A DNA stretch of 64,000 nucleotides from Thalassolituus oleivorans MIL-1 (GTDB taxonomy: Bacteria > Pseudomonadota > Gammaproteobacteria > Pseudomonadales > Oceanobacteraceae). The notes under the pieces were generated by a model, which saw only the letters and a list, made by a program, of their open reading frames with translations, did no database searches and was not told where the DNA came from. Each line of letters opens with the position of its first letter. Positions within the stretch are counted from its first letter, which is position 1. The translations under genes and the position numbers were made by a program. Below are positions 18,700-27,362 of the stretch, piece by piece. Location of the stretch: NCBI RefSeq assembly GCF_000355675.1, contig NC_020888.1:717001-781000 (forward strand). The letters run 5' to 3'.

Positions 18700-19575
18700 A
18701 TGAAATTTTTAATCGTGTTTATCGTTTTGATGATGCAAGCGCGATTGCCATTACCGCAACGCAGTACACGCAGTCGTAGCTTTAACAAATGGCTACAGCT
18801 ATGTCGAAAACTGCCTAAATTTGCTTGGGTGCATCGGCATGTGCGCTACACCTTAGTGGTTATCGTCCCGACAGTTGCTATTAGCGCAGCTTTCTTTTGG
18901 GCTGAGCACTGGGCATGGGGACTTGGCACTGTTTTATTAGAGATTTTGTTACTCACATACGTGTTGTCGCATATCAGTATCGGTAAGCATCTCGATGATT
19001 ATCGTCACGATTTGCGGGAGGGGGATACCCAAGGTGCATACCATTGTGCTGAGCAATTTTTAGCGGTGCCCGAGGTGACGGTCACCGACGATATTAGTGC
19101 TATGAATGAGCAAGTAATCCGAGCACTGCTGCATCGCTGGTTTGAATATTTCTTTTTAATGGTGTTTTGGTACATGGTTGCGGATGTCGCAGGCGTACTG
19201 TTGGCTTGGTTTAGTGTGCAGTATGCACGGGCGCAAGAATGTGATGATAGAGCATGGCGATACTTGCACTGGTTAGAGTGGGGGCCGGTGCGGCTGCTTG
19301 GTTTAACCTATGGCTTGGCAGGAAATTTTATGCGCGCCTTGCCGGTATGGCGACAGCAGCTTTGGCAGTTAGATGCACACAGCGCGGATATACTTTTTAA
19401 TGTCGCCAGCAGTGCATTATCGGCTAATGGCGAACAACGTCGTTGGCATAAGGCGGATGAAAATGCCGCAGAAGCCGCCCGCGACCTTGATGAATGGCAT
19501 AGCCTGCATTTACGCTCCGTGTCGATTTGGATGGTGGTTATTGCTATTGCTGCCGTCGGTGGTGTTCTTCTTTAA
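18700..19575 (+). CDS. ampE: AmpE-like inner-membrane signalling modulator
   Basis: 291 residues with about four membrane helices (near 1-12, 50-88, 145-168 and the C-terminal stretch IWMVVIAIAAVGGVLL). Position right after ampD and the overall pattern, with a cytoplasmic loop bearing DDYRHDLREGDTQGAYHCAEQFL and the FEYFFLMVFWYMVADVAGVLLAWF block, fit AmpE/CobD-like proteins. AmpE's exact role in beta-lactamase induction is unclear even in E. coli. AGGA lies 8 bases before the ATG. It overlaps nothing and ends 29 bases before the converging kinase gene. Confidence 0.85.
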   Translation: MKFLIVFIVLMMQARLPLPQRSTRSRSFNKWLQLCRKLPKFAWVHRHVRYTLVVIVPTVAISAAFFWAEHWAWGLGTVLLEILLLTYVLSHISIGKHLDDYRHDLREGDTQGAYHCAEQFLAVPEVTVTDDISAMNEQVIRALLHRWFEYFFLMVFWYMVADVAGVLLAWFSVQYARAQECDDRAWRYLHWLEWGPVRLLGLTYGLAGNFMRALPVWRQQLWQLDAHSADILFNVASSALSANGEQRRWHKADENAAEAARDLDEWHSLHLRSVSIWMVVIAIAAVGGVLL

Positions 19576-19604
19576 ACCTCGAAAATATGTCTGCGCAATC
19601 TTGT

Positions 19605-20525
19605 TTATGCTTGCGCAGCGCCTAACCAAGCGGCTCCGCGTACTCCGCTAGAGTCGCCATGAACGGCTTTACGTAGCGGTGTTACTACCGTATCTGAGAA
19701 TACAAATTCGCCCCAAAGTTTGGGTACGGTATCGTATATTCCTGCCAGATTGGATACACCGCCGCCGAGTACAATAACGTGCGGATCAAGGGTGTTTATA
19801 ACGCCGGCCAAAGCTTTCGCTAACCTAAGGTGATGGTCGCGCAATACCTTTGCAGCTTGAACGTTACCGGTCGCTTCTGCTTTAGCCCAAGCTTCTGCAG
19901 TTTGATCGATTCCGGTTTCCGCCAAGGCTTGTTGGCGTAATCCAGGACCCGAAAGCAGCGTTTCTAAGCACCCTTTTTGACCGCAGTAGCAGTCTATTTG
20001 TGTGTCTTGATCAGTGCGCCAAGGTAGGGGATTGTGGCCCCATTCGCCAGCTATGGCATTTGGGCCGCTGACTAATCCGCCATTAATAACCCAACCTCCG
20101 CCGCAACCAGTACCAATAATGACGGCAAATACACTTTTTGCACCGGCTCCGGCACCGTCGGTAGCTTCTGACAAGGCAAAGCAATCAGCATCGTTGGCAA
20201 TGATCACGGGATGGTTAAGGCGTTTTTCAATGTCACCGGCAAGGTCTTCGCCAATCAGGCAAACCGTATTTGCATTTTTGATGCGCCCAGTGACGGGGCT
20301 AACAGCTCCAGGAATTCCAATACCTAAAGTGTAGGGTTGCTTTAGCTCATTGGCTGTAGTGGTCACCAAGGAAACAATGTTGTCGACAATTGCTTGATAA
20401 TCATGGCTGGGGGTGGGGGTGCGACGGCGCAGTAGTGTTTCGCCTGTTGCTGTTAGGGCGATAATTTCAGTTTTGGTTCCGCCTAGATCAATTCCAAATT
20501 GCAACATAGTAACGAGGGGCTTCAT
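19605..20525 (-). CDS. mak: ROK-family sugar kinase, probable fructokinase Mak
   Basis: 306 residues. The ATP-binding phosphate-1 motif FGIDLGGTKTE is at residues 10-20, the ROK zinc motif is GEWGHNPLPW followed by CYCGQKGCLET (His and three Cys), and the catalytic Asp lies in IANDADCFA. The ending VHGDSSGVRGAAWL strongly resembles E. coli Mak (YajF), a fructose/mannose kinase. N-acetylglucosamine kinase is the main alternative within ROK. ATG at 20507 is another possible start. It is a single gene with no transporter nearby. Confidence 0.85.
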   Translation of the reverse strand: MKPLVTMLQFGIDLGGTKTEIIALTATGETLLRRRTPTPSHDYQAIVDNIVSLVTTTANELKQPYTLGIGIPGAVSPVTGRIKNANTVCLIGEDLAGDIEKRLNHPVIIANDADCFALSEATDGAGAGAKSVFAVIIGTGCGGGWVINGGLVSGPNAIAGEWGHNPLPWRTDQDTQIDCYCGQKGCLETLLSGPGLRQQALAETGIDQTAEAWAKAEATGNVQAAKVLRDHHLRLAKALAGVINTLDPHVIVLGGGVSNLAGIYDTVPKLWGEFVFSDTVVTPLRKAVHGDSSGVRGAAWLGAAQA

Positions 20526-20582
20526 AAGAGATACATCTTTCTTATGATACCCCTAAGGCGTAGCAGAACAACAAGCACACTG

Positions 20583-20927
20583 TTAGGTGTGGGTGTATTG
20601 CTTCATCATACTGCGCATTATATCGGTCGCTTCGATCACACGGCAGCCACTGCCATAAAGGCTAGGGGTTAACTGATCGCTCCACATGACTTCCGCTGTG
20701 CACTGTCCTGTGCGGCGGCCATCGATATTGGGCGGAATATCGACTAAATCGATGTTAATTGTTACCCCCGGCTCCATGGGTTGGTAGGTAGACAGCATTA
20801 ATCCTGCTGTCGAGCAGTTAACGAGTAACCCGAGATATTCCTTAGTATCCGTTTGGAATACGCTCACGGTACTTTTTAGAACCCAACGGGGCTCCATACG
20901 TTGATCTGCAGAAGTTTGAACGGTCAT
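20583..20927 (-). CDS. PilZ-domain protein, probable c-di-GMP effector
   Basis: 114 residues made almost entirely of one PilZ domain. The RxxxR motif is RMEPR at about 10-14 and the second motif NCSTAGL (N/DxSxxG) is at about 38-44; both contact c-di-GMP in the family. A conserved GSGCRVIEA closes the barrel. AGAGGA lies before the ATG. It is divergent from cobU and has no obvious partner here, but the type IV pilus genes 6 kb away are a natural candidate for c-di-GMP control (inference). Confidence 0.85.
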   Translation of the reverse strand: MTVQTSADQRMEPRWVLKSTVSVFQTDTKEYLGLLVNCSTAGLMLSTYQPMEPGVTINIDLVDIPPNIDGRRTGQCTAEVMWSDQLTPSLYGSGCRVIEATDIMRSMMKQYTHT

Positions 20928-21000
20928 GGGCTTGTGTCCTCTGCCGGATTTTCCTTAAATGGTGTGCTTTATAGTGTAGACCCGAGTCGGCAAAGGTGAC

Positions 21001-21531
21001 ATGAAAACAACACAATTGATTTTAGGTGGTGCTCGTTCGGGTAAAAGTCGCTTTGCTGAGAAAACCGCAACAGGCATTGCACGCCGAAATAAATGCTCAG
21101 TGGTTTATGTTGCTACAGCACAGGCGGGAGATGACGAAATGGCGCAGCGGATTGAGCGACATCGCCGTGAACGCAGCGACGAATGGCTATGTGTCGAAGA
21201 GCCAATACATTTGTCGCAGGCTCTTATCGCAATAGCTAAACAAGATCCCAAAGCCGTCATTTTGGTTGATTGTTTAACGCTGTGGGTAACCAATTGCCTA
21301 TTAGATGACGACGATATTTGGCAAAGCGAAAAGCAAAAACTCATCGATTGTTTAGAACAACTGGCGCAGCCGGTCGTATTGGTGTCAAATGAGGTCGGTC
21401 AGGGCATCGTTCCTATGGGTCAATTAAGTCGGCGATTTGTCGATGAATCAGGTTGGCTTCATCAGGACATTGCTGCAAAAGCCAGTCATGTTACGCTGGT
21501 AGTTGCTGGACTCCCCCTTGTACTGAAATAA
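21001..21531 (+). CDS. cobU: Adenosylcobinamide kinase / adenosylcobinamide-phosphate guanylyltransferase
   Basis: 176 residues. It phosphorylates adenosylcobinamide and then attaches GMP to give AdoCbi-GDP in nucleotide-loop assembly. P-loop GGARSGKSRFAE is at residues 9-20, with the typical VYVATAQAGDDEMAQRIERH block and its guanylylated-His region (RHRRER), then VLVDCLTLWVTN and VSNEVGQGIVPM. AAGGTG lies 5 bases before the ATG. It opens the cobU-cobT-cobC-cobS run. Only 73 bases separate it from the divergent PilZ gene, too few for a cobalamin riboswitch. Confidence 0.96.
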   Translation: MKTTQLILGGARSGKSRFAEKTATGIARRNKCSVVYVATAQAGDDEMAQRIERHRRERSDEWLCVEEPIHLSQALIAIAKQDPKAVILVDCLTLWVTNCLLDDDDIWQSEKQKLIDCLEQLAQPVVLVSNEVGQGIVPMGQLSRRFVDESGWLHQDIAAKASHVTLVVAGLPLVLK

Positions 21532-21547
21532 AAAGATTTAGGTAATT

Positions 21548-22633
21548 ATGACTTCTGCCTCCCGTTGGTCGTCACCTTGGTGGCTGCATGCGACTGCTAT
21601 ACCTGATTTCCGCAGTGAACAGGGAGCACTTGCGCGTCAAAACGAATTGACTAAACCTCCTGGGTCATTAGGCATGCTAGAAGAGGTCGCGATAAAATTC
21701 GCGGCTTGGCAAGGGCAAGTTAAACCACAAATTCAATTGCCTCAGTGTGTTGTTTTTGCTGCTGATCACGGGGTGGTTGCGCAGGGCGTGTCGGCATTTC
21801 CGCAAGCGGTGACGGTTGAAATGTTGAAGAACTTCATCGCCGGTGGCGCTGCGATCTCTGTCTTAGCGCGCTTTCATCAGATGGGTTTAACCGTCGTTAA
21901 TTGCGGCACGGCGATTCCATGCGAATATCTTCAGGGTGTTATTCATCGTCCTGTTGCTGCTGGAACAGAAGATTTTTCGTTGCAAGCGGCAATGACAAAT
22001 GAGCAAGCGCAGCAGGCTTTAGATATTGGCGCAGAGATTATCGACCAACTAGAGGTAGGTAGCGATTTATTTATTGCTGGCGAAATGGGAATCGGCAATA
22101 CATCGGCAGCAACCTGTTTAGCGGCGATGATTTTAGACTTACCGGCTACAGCTTTAGTTGGTCCTGGTACGGGTGTCACGGGTGAGAACTTACACCACAA
22201 ACAGCAAGTATTAGCGGCGTCGATGCGTCGCGCAAAAGAATTTGTAGAAAGCCCCTTGCAAGCGTTAGAGCAAGTGGGCGGCTTCGAATTAGGTGCCATC
22301 GCCGGTGCCTATATTCGCGCTGCCCAACGCGGCATTCCTATTTTGGTCGATGGTTTTATTGCCAGTACCGCAGCTTTGTTAGCCGTGCAATTGAATGAAG
22401 GTGCGCGCGATTGGATGCTATTTGGTCATCAATCAGCTGAACCGGGTCATGCACGTGTATTAGAGGCATTAGATGCCGAACCTTTATTGCAATTAAATAT
22501 GCGTTTAGGTGAAGGCTCTGGTGCGGCAACGGCACTGACAATCGTTAAGCAAGCACTGGCATTGCATAACGAAATGGCGACTTTCGCTGAAGCTTCTGTC
22601 TCTGGGCAACACTTAGTATCTGAAGCAGAATAA
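21548..22633 (+). CDS. cobT: Nicotinate-nucleotide--dimethylbenzimidazole phosphoribosyltransferase
   Basis: 361 residues. It makes alpha-ribazole phosphate, the lower-ligand nucleotide. Signature blocks are LTKPPGSLGMLEE near the N-terminus, FAADHGVVAQGVSAFPQ, the NCGTA segment, GEMGIGNTSAATCLAAM, and MRLGEGSGAATAL with the catalytic Glu near residue 320. It follows cobU by 16 bases, and its TAA overlaps the next ATG (TAATG), so it is translationally linked to the phosphatase gene. Confidence 0.96.
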   Translation: MTSASRWSSPWWLHATAIPDFRSEQGALARQNELTKPPGSLGMLEEVAIKFAAWQGQVKPQIQLPQCVVFAADHGVVAQGVSAFPQAVTVEMLKNFIAGGAAISVLARFHQMGLTVVNCGTAIPCEYLQGVIHRPVAAGTEDFSLQAAMTNEQAQQALDIGAEIIDQLEVGSDLFIAGEMGIGNTSAATCLAAMILDLPATALVGPGTGVTGENLHHKQQVLAASMRRAKEFVESPLQALEQVGGFELGAIAGAYIRAAQRGIPILVDGFIASTAALLAVQLNEGARDWMLFGHQSAEPGHARVLEALDAEPLLQLNMRLGEGSGAATALTIVKQALALHNEMATFAEASVSGQHLVSEAE

Positions 22634-23301
22634 TGTCAGTAAAAGCTCACACTGTGACACGTATCGATATTATTCGTCATGGTGAACCTCAAGGCGGCGA
22701 AGTCTTTCGCGGCCGTGTCGATCATGAATTGACCTCCCTCGGGCGTTGGCAGTTTGAACAACGGATACAACGTTTTGCCAGCCAATGGTCGCGTATTATC
22801 AGTTCGCCGCTGCAACGATGTCATTCGAGTGCGAAGCAACTATCTGAACGCTTAAATCTTCCTTTATTGGTGGATTCTAATTGGCAAGAGATACACTACG
22901 GCGATTGGGAAGATAAACTCATCGCCGATGTCATGGCCGAGCAAATCGCTATAGCCCAACAATTGTGGCAAGACCCGCTTAATTTCTGTGCGCCAAATGG
23001 TGAGCCCGTACCGGATTTACAGCAGCGGGTGAAATTGGCGTGGAGCGGTTTGTTGAATGCTCATAAAGGTGAGCATTTATTAGTGGTGAGCCATGGTGGA
23101 GTGATGCGGGTGTTGGCTCAATATCTACTCTTACTTGATCCTAAAGCAATGAATCGTTTAGCCATTCCTTATGCCGGTTTTATGCGTATTCGTATTGATC
23201 ACACCGTCGCTGAAAGCGGCACTGAAGAACACTGGTACAGTTTAGAAGCCCTTGATGGCTCTGAATTAAATCAGGTAATCAATAGCGATTTATCACAATG
23301 A
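22633..23301 (+). CDS. cobC: Histidine phosphatase, probable alpha-ribazole phosphatase
   Basis: 222 residues of the histidine-phosphatase superfamily. IDIIRHGEPQGGE near residues 10-22 gives the catalytic RHG, and VVSHGGVMRVL near 150 gives the second catalytic His. RGRVDHELTSLGRWQ matches CobC-type enzymes. It removes the phosphate from alpha-ribazole phosphate or from adenosylcobalamin phosphate. The start overlaps the cobT stop and its TGA overlaps the cobS start (ATGA), showing a tightly coupled operon. Confidence 0.9.
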   Translation: MSVKAHTVTRIDIIRHGEPQGGEVFRGRVDHELTSLGRWQFEQRIQRFASQWSRIISSPLQRCHSSAKQLSERLNLPLLVDSNWQEIHYGDWEDKLIADVMAEQIAIAQQLWQDPLNFCAPNGEPVPDLQQRVKLAWSGLLNAHKGEHLLVVSHGGVMRVLAQYLLLLDPKAMNRLAIPYAGFMRIRIDHTVAESGTEEHWYSLEALDGSELNQVINSDLSQ

Positions 23302-24089
23302 TATTGTGGTGGGCTTTCTTAACGTCATTGGCATTTTTAACACGTTTACCTTTGCCTAGAATTCAGCGCTACGATGAATCGATCGCTGCACTATCTGTTA
23401 TTTTTTATCCGCTGGTGGGCGCCATTATTGGGGGCTTATTGTGCTTATTCGTCGGTGTATTAATTGGTTTTTATCCTCACGCCAACAGTGGTTTAGTTGC
23501 TGCATTAGTATTAACTCTATGGACATATCTTAGTGGTGGTTTGCATTTGGATGGCCTAGCCGACAGCGCTGATGCATGGGTTGGGGGCTTAGGTCAGCGC
23601 GATAAAACATTGGCCATTATGAAAGATCCGCAAAGCGGTCCTATGGGCGTTATTGCTATCGTCTTGGTATTGTTAATTAAATGGGCCGCACTGGAGGCGC
23701 TATTTCAGGCGTTATTGCAGCCAATGCTAAACGGTACATCTTGGTGGCCGGTATTTGCCAGCATTATTATTGTTCCGATACTCGCGCGAGCCGTTGTTAT
23801 CGGTGTTTTGGCGACAACGCCGTATGTACGTGAAGCAGGATTAGGAAAAAATTTATTGGCGGGAGTAACACCAATACGAGTCTGGGTTACTCTCATAATA
23901 GTGGCGTTGTTGACGGTATTGTTAGTGCCAAAAAGTGCAATTTTATTACTGCTTGTATGGCTAACCGTGGCGGCAATGGCCCGTGCAGCCATGCTAAAAC
24001 GGATACAGGGCTGCACTGGGGATACGCTTGGTGCAACGATTGAAATTCAAGAGGCGATCTTGTTAGTTGCGCTCGCGTTAGCGATTTAA
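23298..24089 (+). CDS. cobS: Adenosylcobinamide-GDP ribazoletransferase (cobalamin synthase)
   Basis: 263-residue integral membrane enzyme that joins AdoCbi-GDP and alpha-ribazole (phosphate). Family signatures are FLTRLPLP near the N-terminus, [18 protein letters not shown] and [10 protein letters not shown], which carry the metal-binding Asp residues, plus six to seven hydrophobic helices. The ATG overlaps the cobC stop by 4 bases. Its 3' end overlaps the 3' end of cobQ on the other strand by 12 bases. Confidence 0.95.
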   Translation: MILWWAFLTSLAFLTRLPLPRIQRYDESIAALSVIFYPLVGAIIGGLLCLFVGVLIGFYPHANSGLVAALVLTLWTYLSGGLHLDGLADSADAWVGGLGQRDKTLAIMKDPQSGPMGVIAIVLVLLIKWAALEALFQALLQPMLNGTSWWPVFASIIIVPILARAVVIGVLATTPYVREAGLGKNLLAGVTPIRVWVTLIIVALLTVLLVPKSAILLLLVWLTVAAMARAAMLKRIQGCTGDTLGATIEIQEAILLVALALAI

Positions 24090-25592
24090 CCAAGGCCGTT
24101 GTTGGTAAAAATCGGCTAATGCAGTGTCTAATTTCGGCCACACAAAAGCTTCGCTGGTGGCTTGGGCTAAACGGTCTAGCTGTTGCTCACGGATCGAATT
24201 GAAATCGACTACGTCAACCTTTCCTAGCCCGGCCCACTGTAAAATACTGCTTAATGCCGCTGGGGTATCGAGTAGGCCATGCCAGTATGTGCCTAAGACA
24301 TTACCATCCTGATTTAAATATCCGCCGGGGTTACCTTCGCTATCACGAATAACCACGAGTTCCGTGCATTCACTGATGCCCGCATGAATTTCGTAACCAG
24401 AGATTGGCGTAGGATCTTGGTTCGCCAATGTCAGTTCGCCAGTAACTTGGCGTAGTGTTTTATCGGCAAGTAGTTCAGTACTCATATTGAGATAACCTAA
24501 GCCAATACTATTGCCAGAAGTACTCTCAATACCTAATGGGTCGCTAATGCTGTTTCCCAGCATTTGCATGCCACCGCAGATTCCTAGTATTTTGCCGCCG
24601 TAACGAAGATGGCGGGCGATAGCGTCTGGCCATTTTCCCGGTTGAGTTTGCAGCCAATGCAAATCGGCACGGGTATTTTTTGATCCCGGTAATATAATTA
24701 AATCGGCAGGGGGAGGGGTTTGTTCTGGCCCCACCATAATTAATTCAACTTGCGGGTGCAGACGCAAAGCATCGACGTCGGTGTGGTTACTAATGCGCGG
24801 CCAAACGGGCATAACGACGCGCAGGCGTTGCTCATTATCTTGGCGGTTGTTCAGTGTTTGACGCGAATCAATAGCGTCTTCAGCGTCCAAATATAAGCCA
24901 TGTAAATAGGGTAGAACGGCGAGTACGGGTTTACCTGTTTTTGCTTCTAACCAATCTAGGCCAGATTGCAATAATGAGATGTCACCGCGAAAACGATTAA
25001 TCACAAATCCGATAACGCGTGCTTGCTCGGTCTCGCTAAGGCAATCAAGCGTGCCGGTTAAATGGGCAAATACACCACCACGATCAATATCGGCGATCAA
25101 AATAACCGGGCAATTGACAGCCTCCGCAAAGCCCATGTTGGCGATATCATTTTCGCGTAAATTAATTTCAGCAGGGCTACCCGCGCCCTCAACCAATACG
25201 CTGGCGTATTGTTGTTGCAGGCGTTTATAGGAATCGAGCACAGCCGTCATCGCGGTTTTCTTATAGGCGTGGTAATCCGTTGCGGGTAGATTTCCGACGG
25301 CCTTACCTTGAATAATCACCTGAGCCCCAGTATCGCTGTTCGGTTTTAGTAGTACCGGATTCATATCGGTGTGCGGGGCTAAGCGACAGGCTTGTGCTTG
25401 CAGTGCCTGAGCACGGCCTATTTCTCCACCATCAGCCGTGACGGCACTGTTCAAGGCCATATTTTGTGGTTTAAAAGGCACGACTGAAATGCCGAGATCA
25501 CTCCAGATTCTCCCCAAAGCGCAGACTAAGGTGCTTTTACCGGCATCCGAAGTGGTTCCTTGAACCATCAAGGTGCCATTGAGTTGTTTCAT
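24078..25592 (-). CDS. cobQ: Cobyric acid synthase
   Basis: About 504 residues. It amidates positions b, d, e and g of adenosylcobyrinic acid a,c-diamide using glutamine. The N-terminal synthetase domain starts [17 protein letters not shown] with [12 protein letters not shown], and the C-terminal class I glutamine amidotransferase domain has the nucleophile Cys in [10 protein letters not shown] and a His in [11 protein letters not shown] at 25592 is chosen because homologues start just before [17 protein letters not shown] 25625 and GTG 25634 are in-frame alternatives. It converges on cobS with overlapping ends and diverges from the BtuF-like gene. Confidence 0.94.
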   Translation of the reverse strand: MKQLNGTLMVQGTTSDAGKSTLVCALGRIWSDLGISVVPFKPQNMALNSAVTADGGEIGRAQALQAQACRLAPHTDMNPVLLKPNSDTGAQVIIQGKAVGNLPATDYHAYKKTAMTAVLDSYKRLQQQYASVLVEGAGSPAEINLRENDIANMGFAEAVNCPVILIADIDRGGVFAHLTGTLDCLSETEQARVIGFVINRFRGDISLLQSGLDWLEAKTGKPVLAVLPYLHGLYLDAEDAIDSRQTLNNRQDNEQRLRVVMPVWPRISNHTDVDALRLHPQVELIMVGPEQTPPPADLIILPGSKNTRADLHWLQTQPGKWPDAIARHLRYGGKILGICGGMQMLGNSISDPLGIESTSGNSIGLGYLNMSTELLADKTLRQVTGELTLANQDPTPISGYEIHAGISECTELVVIRDSEGNPGGYLNQDGNVLGTYWHGLLDTPAALSSILQWAGLGKVDVVDFNSIREQQLDRLAQATSEAFVWPKLDTALADFYQQRPWLNR

Positions 25593-25722
25593 TGGTGGAG
25601 TTAACGGGGAGTCTAGCTTTGGCATCTGGTACACTTAACGAGATCAATTTAAGCGCTATTGTATGTCAGATGACCGCCAATGCCGCATTATTTAGCCTGA
25701 TTTCTAGTTTGGAATAGCTTTC

Positions 25723-26625
25723 GTGAAAACACGGTTCGTATTTATTTTTCTTTGTTGCTGCTTCAATGCCAGTTTTACGCTGGCGCAAAGCTCAGAGTCA
25801 TTTGATTTGATTGATGATGCGGGTGTGGAGCATCATTTTTCAGGCCCAGTTAAACGTATAGTGAGTTTGATGCCACACGGTACTGAATTACTGTTCGAAG
25901 TGGGGGCTGGGGATCTCATCGTTGGAGCCGTGGATTATTCCGACTATCCTGAAGCGGCAAAAAAAATCCCTCGCATTGGTGGTTATAGCGGTATGAATAT
26001 TGAGGCTATTTTAGCCTTGCAGCCCGATATCGTTCTAGCTTGGCCGGAGGGAAATCCCAATAGAGAACTGCAGAAGCTTACAGCGCTGGGAGTACCATTA
26101 TTTGTATCTGACCCAGTAACGTTCGATGGCATCGCTGTTAATTTAGAGCGCTTAGGGATACTTACGGGTCATAAGGAGAGCGGGGCCATAGCTGCTCAGG
26201 TGTTGCGACAGCAAGTGGATAAATTACAACGTACTTATCAACAGTCCGCACGAGTACGTGTGTTTTATCAAGTTTGGAATCAACCACTGATTACTCAAAA
26301 TGGTGATACGTTTATTTCTCAGGCGATTGATCTTTGTGGTGGTAGCAATGTCTTTGCAGACCTCGATATTCGCGCGCCGCATATCAATATGGAAACTGTG
26401 CTTGTTGCCGATCCTGATGTAATTGTTGCTAGCGGTATGGGAGAAAGTCGCCCTGAATGGCTGGATGACTGGAAGGAATTCCCAAAACTAAATGCGGTTA
26501 AATACGCTAATTTATTTCATATTCATCCGGATTTATTTCATCGACCAACGTCGCGATTTTTACAGGGCACGCAACAATTGTGCGAGCATTTGACGACCGC
26601 CCGCGAGCACATGGCCGCCAAATAA
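25723..26625 (+). CDS. Periplasmic cobalamin-binding protein, BtuF-like
   Basis: 300 residues. A signal peptide (FVFIFLCCCFNASFTLAQS) precedes a type III (helical backbone) substrate-binding fold: VKRIVSLMPHGTELLFEVGAGDLIVGAVDYSDYP, then NIEAILALQPDIVLAW and a C-terminal lobe with LFHIHPDLFHRPTSRFL. These blocks fit BtuF/FepB-type proteins; the cob neighbours favour vitamin B12 over siderophores. The start is GTG at 25723. No btuC or btuD permease genes are in the window, so the transporter partner must be elsewhere. Confidence 0.82.
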   Translation: MKTRFVFIFLCCCFNASFTLAQSSESFDLIDDAGVEHHFSGPVKRIVSLMPHGTELLFEVGAGDLIVGAVDYSDYPEAAKKIPRIGGYSGMNIEAILALQPDIVLAWPEGNPNRELQKLTALGVPLFVSDPVTFDGIAVNLERLGILTGHKESGAIAAQVLRQQVDKLQRTYQQSARVRVFYQVWNQPLITQNGDTFISQAIDLCGGSNVFADLDIRAPHINMETVLVADPDVIVASGMGESRPEWLDDWKEFPKLNAVKYANLFHIHPDLFHRPTSRFLQGTQQLCEHLTTAREHMAAK

Positions 26626-26662
26626 ACTGGTTGTAAATATTAGCTTTAAGCGATTGATTGGA

Positions 26663-27280
26663 TTACCACTCAATACCAGCTTGAGCTTTAACGCCCGCTT
26701 TGAATGCGTGCTTCTCCATCTTCATATCGGTAAGGGTATCGGCGAAATCACGTAATGCCGTCGGCGCGCCTCGGCCTGTTAGGATAACATTTTGGTGTTT
26801 TGGACGATTTTCTAAAGCAACTTTTAAATCTTCCCATTGCAGGTGGCCATAGGCCAACATATAAGTAATCTCATCAAGCATGACGGTACGCAGGTTATCG
26901 TCATTCAACATTTCGAGTGCTAATGGCCATGCTTGATCGAAGGCTTGTTGATCTTTTTCTTTATCTTGGGTGTTCCAAGTGAAACCAGATCCCATAACTT
27001 CATGTCGTAGATTGGGTAGAGATTTTAAAATTTTAATCTCGCCGCAATCCCAAGTGCCTTTAATGAACTGTACGATACCGGCATGATAACCATGACCAAG
27101 AGTACGAATCACAGTGCCAAAACCAGAGCTACTTTTACCCTTACCGGTGCCAGTAAGCACGATGACGACCCCTCGCTCTTCTTGAGCGCGTTCGATGGCC
27201 GCATCTACTTTAGCTTTCTGTTTTTCCATTTTTCGTTGGTGGCGTTCGGCATCGTTAGCGGAATTTGAGACGGAATTCAT
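26663..27280 (-). CDS. cobO: Cob(I)yrinic acid a,c-diamide adenosyltransferase (CobO/BtuR type)
   Basis: 205 residues. It transfers the 5'-deoxyadenosyl group from ATP to the corrinoid cobalt. P-loop VLTGTGKGKSSSGFG is near residues 40-54; VQFIKGTW, VMLDEITYML and VILTGRGAP are family blocks. The true start is ATG at 27280, which has GGAA upstream; the frame stays open to 27430, but that stretch would run into the aceE promoter and has no family resemblance. It diverges from aceE with an 82-base gap. Confidence 0.93.
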   Translation of the reverse strand: MNSVSNSANDAERHQRKMEKQKAKVDAAIERAQEERGVVIVLTGTGKGKSSSGFGTVIRTLGHGYHAGIVQFIKGTWDCGEIKILKSLPNLRHEVMGSGFTWNTQDKEKDQQAFDQAWPLALEMLNDDNLRTVMLDEITYMLAYGHLQWEDLKVALENRPKHQNVILTGRGAPTALRDFADTLTDMKMEKHAFKAGVKAQAGIEW

Positions 27281-27362
27281 AGGTTTTTCCAAAGTCGTAT
27301 GAGTGTTTGTACAGAGGTTAACTATACTGGGTGAAGGACTATGCCCCAAGTCAGGAGCCAAA

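Noticed and set aside
20928-21000. Cobalamin riboswitch before cobU
   Set aside because: Only 73 bases and no B12-box-like sequence seen.
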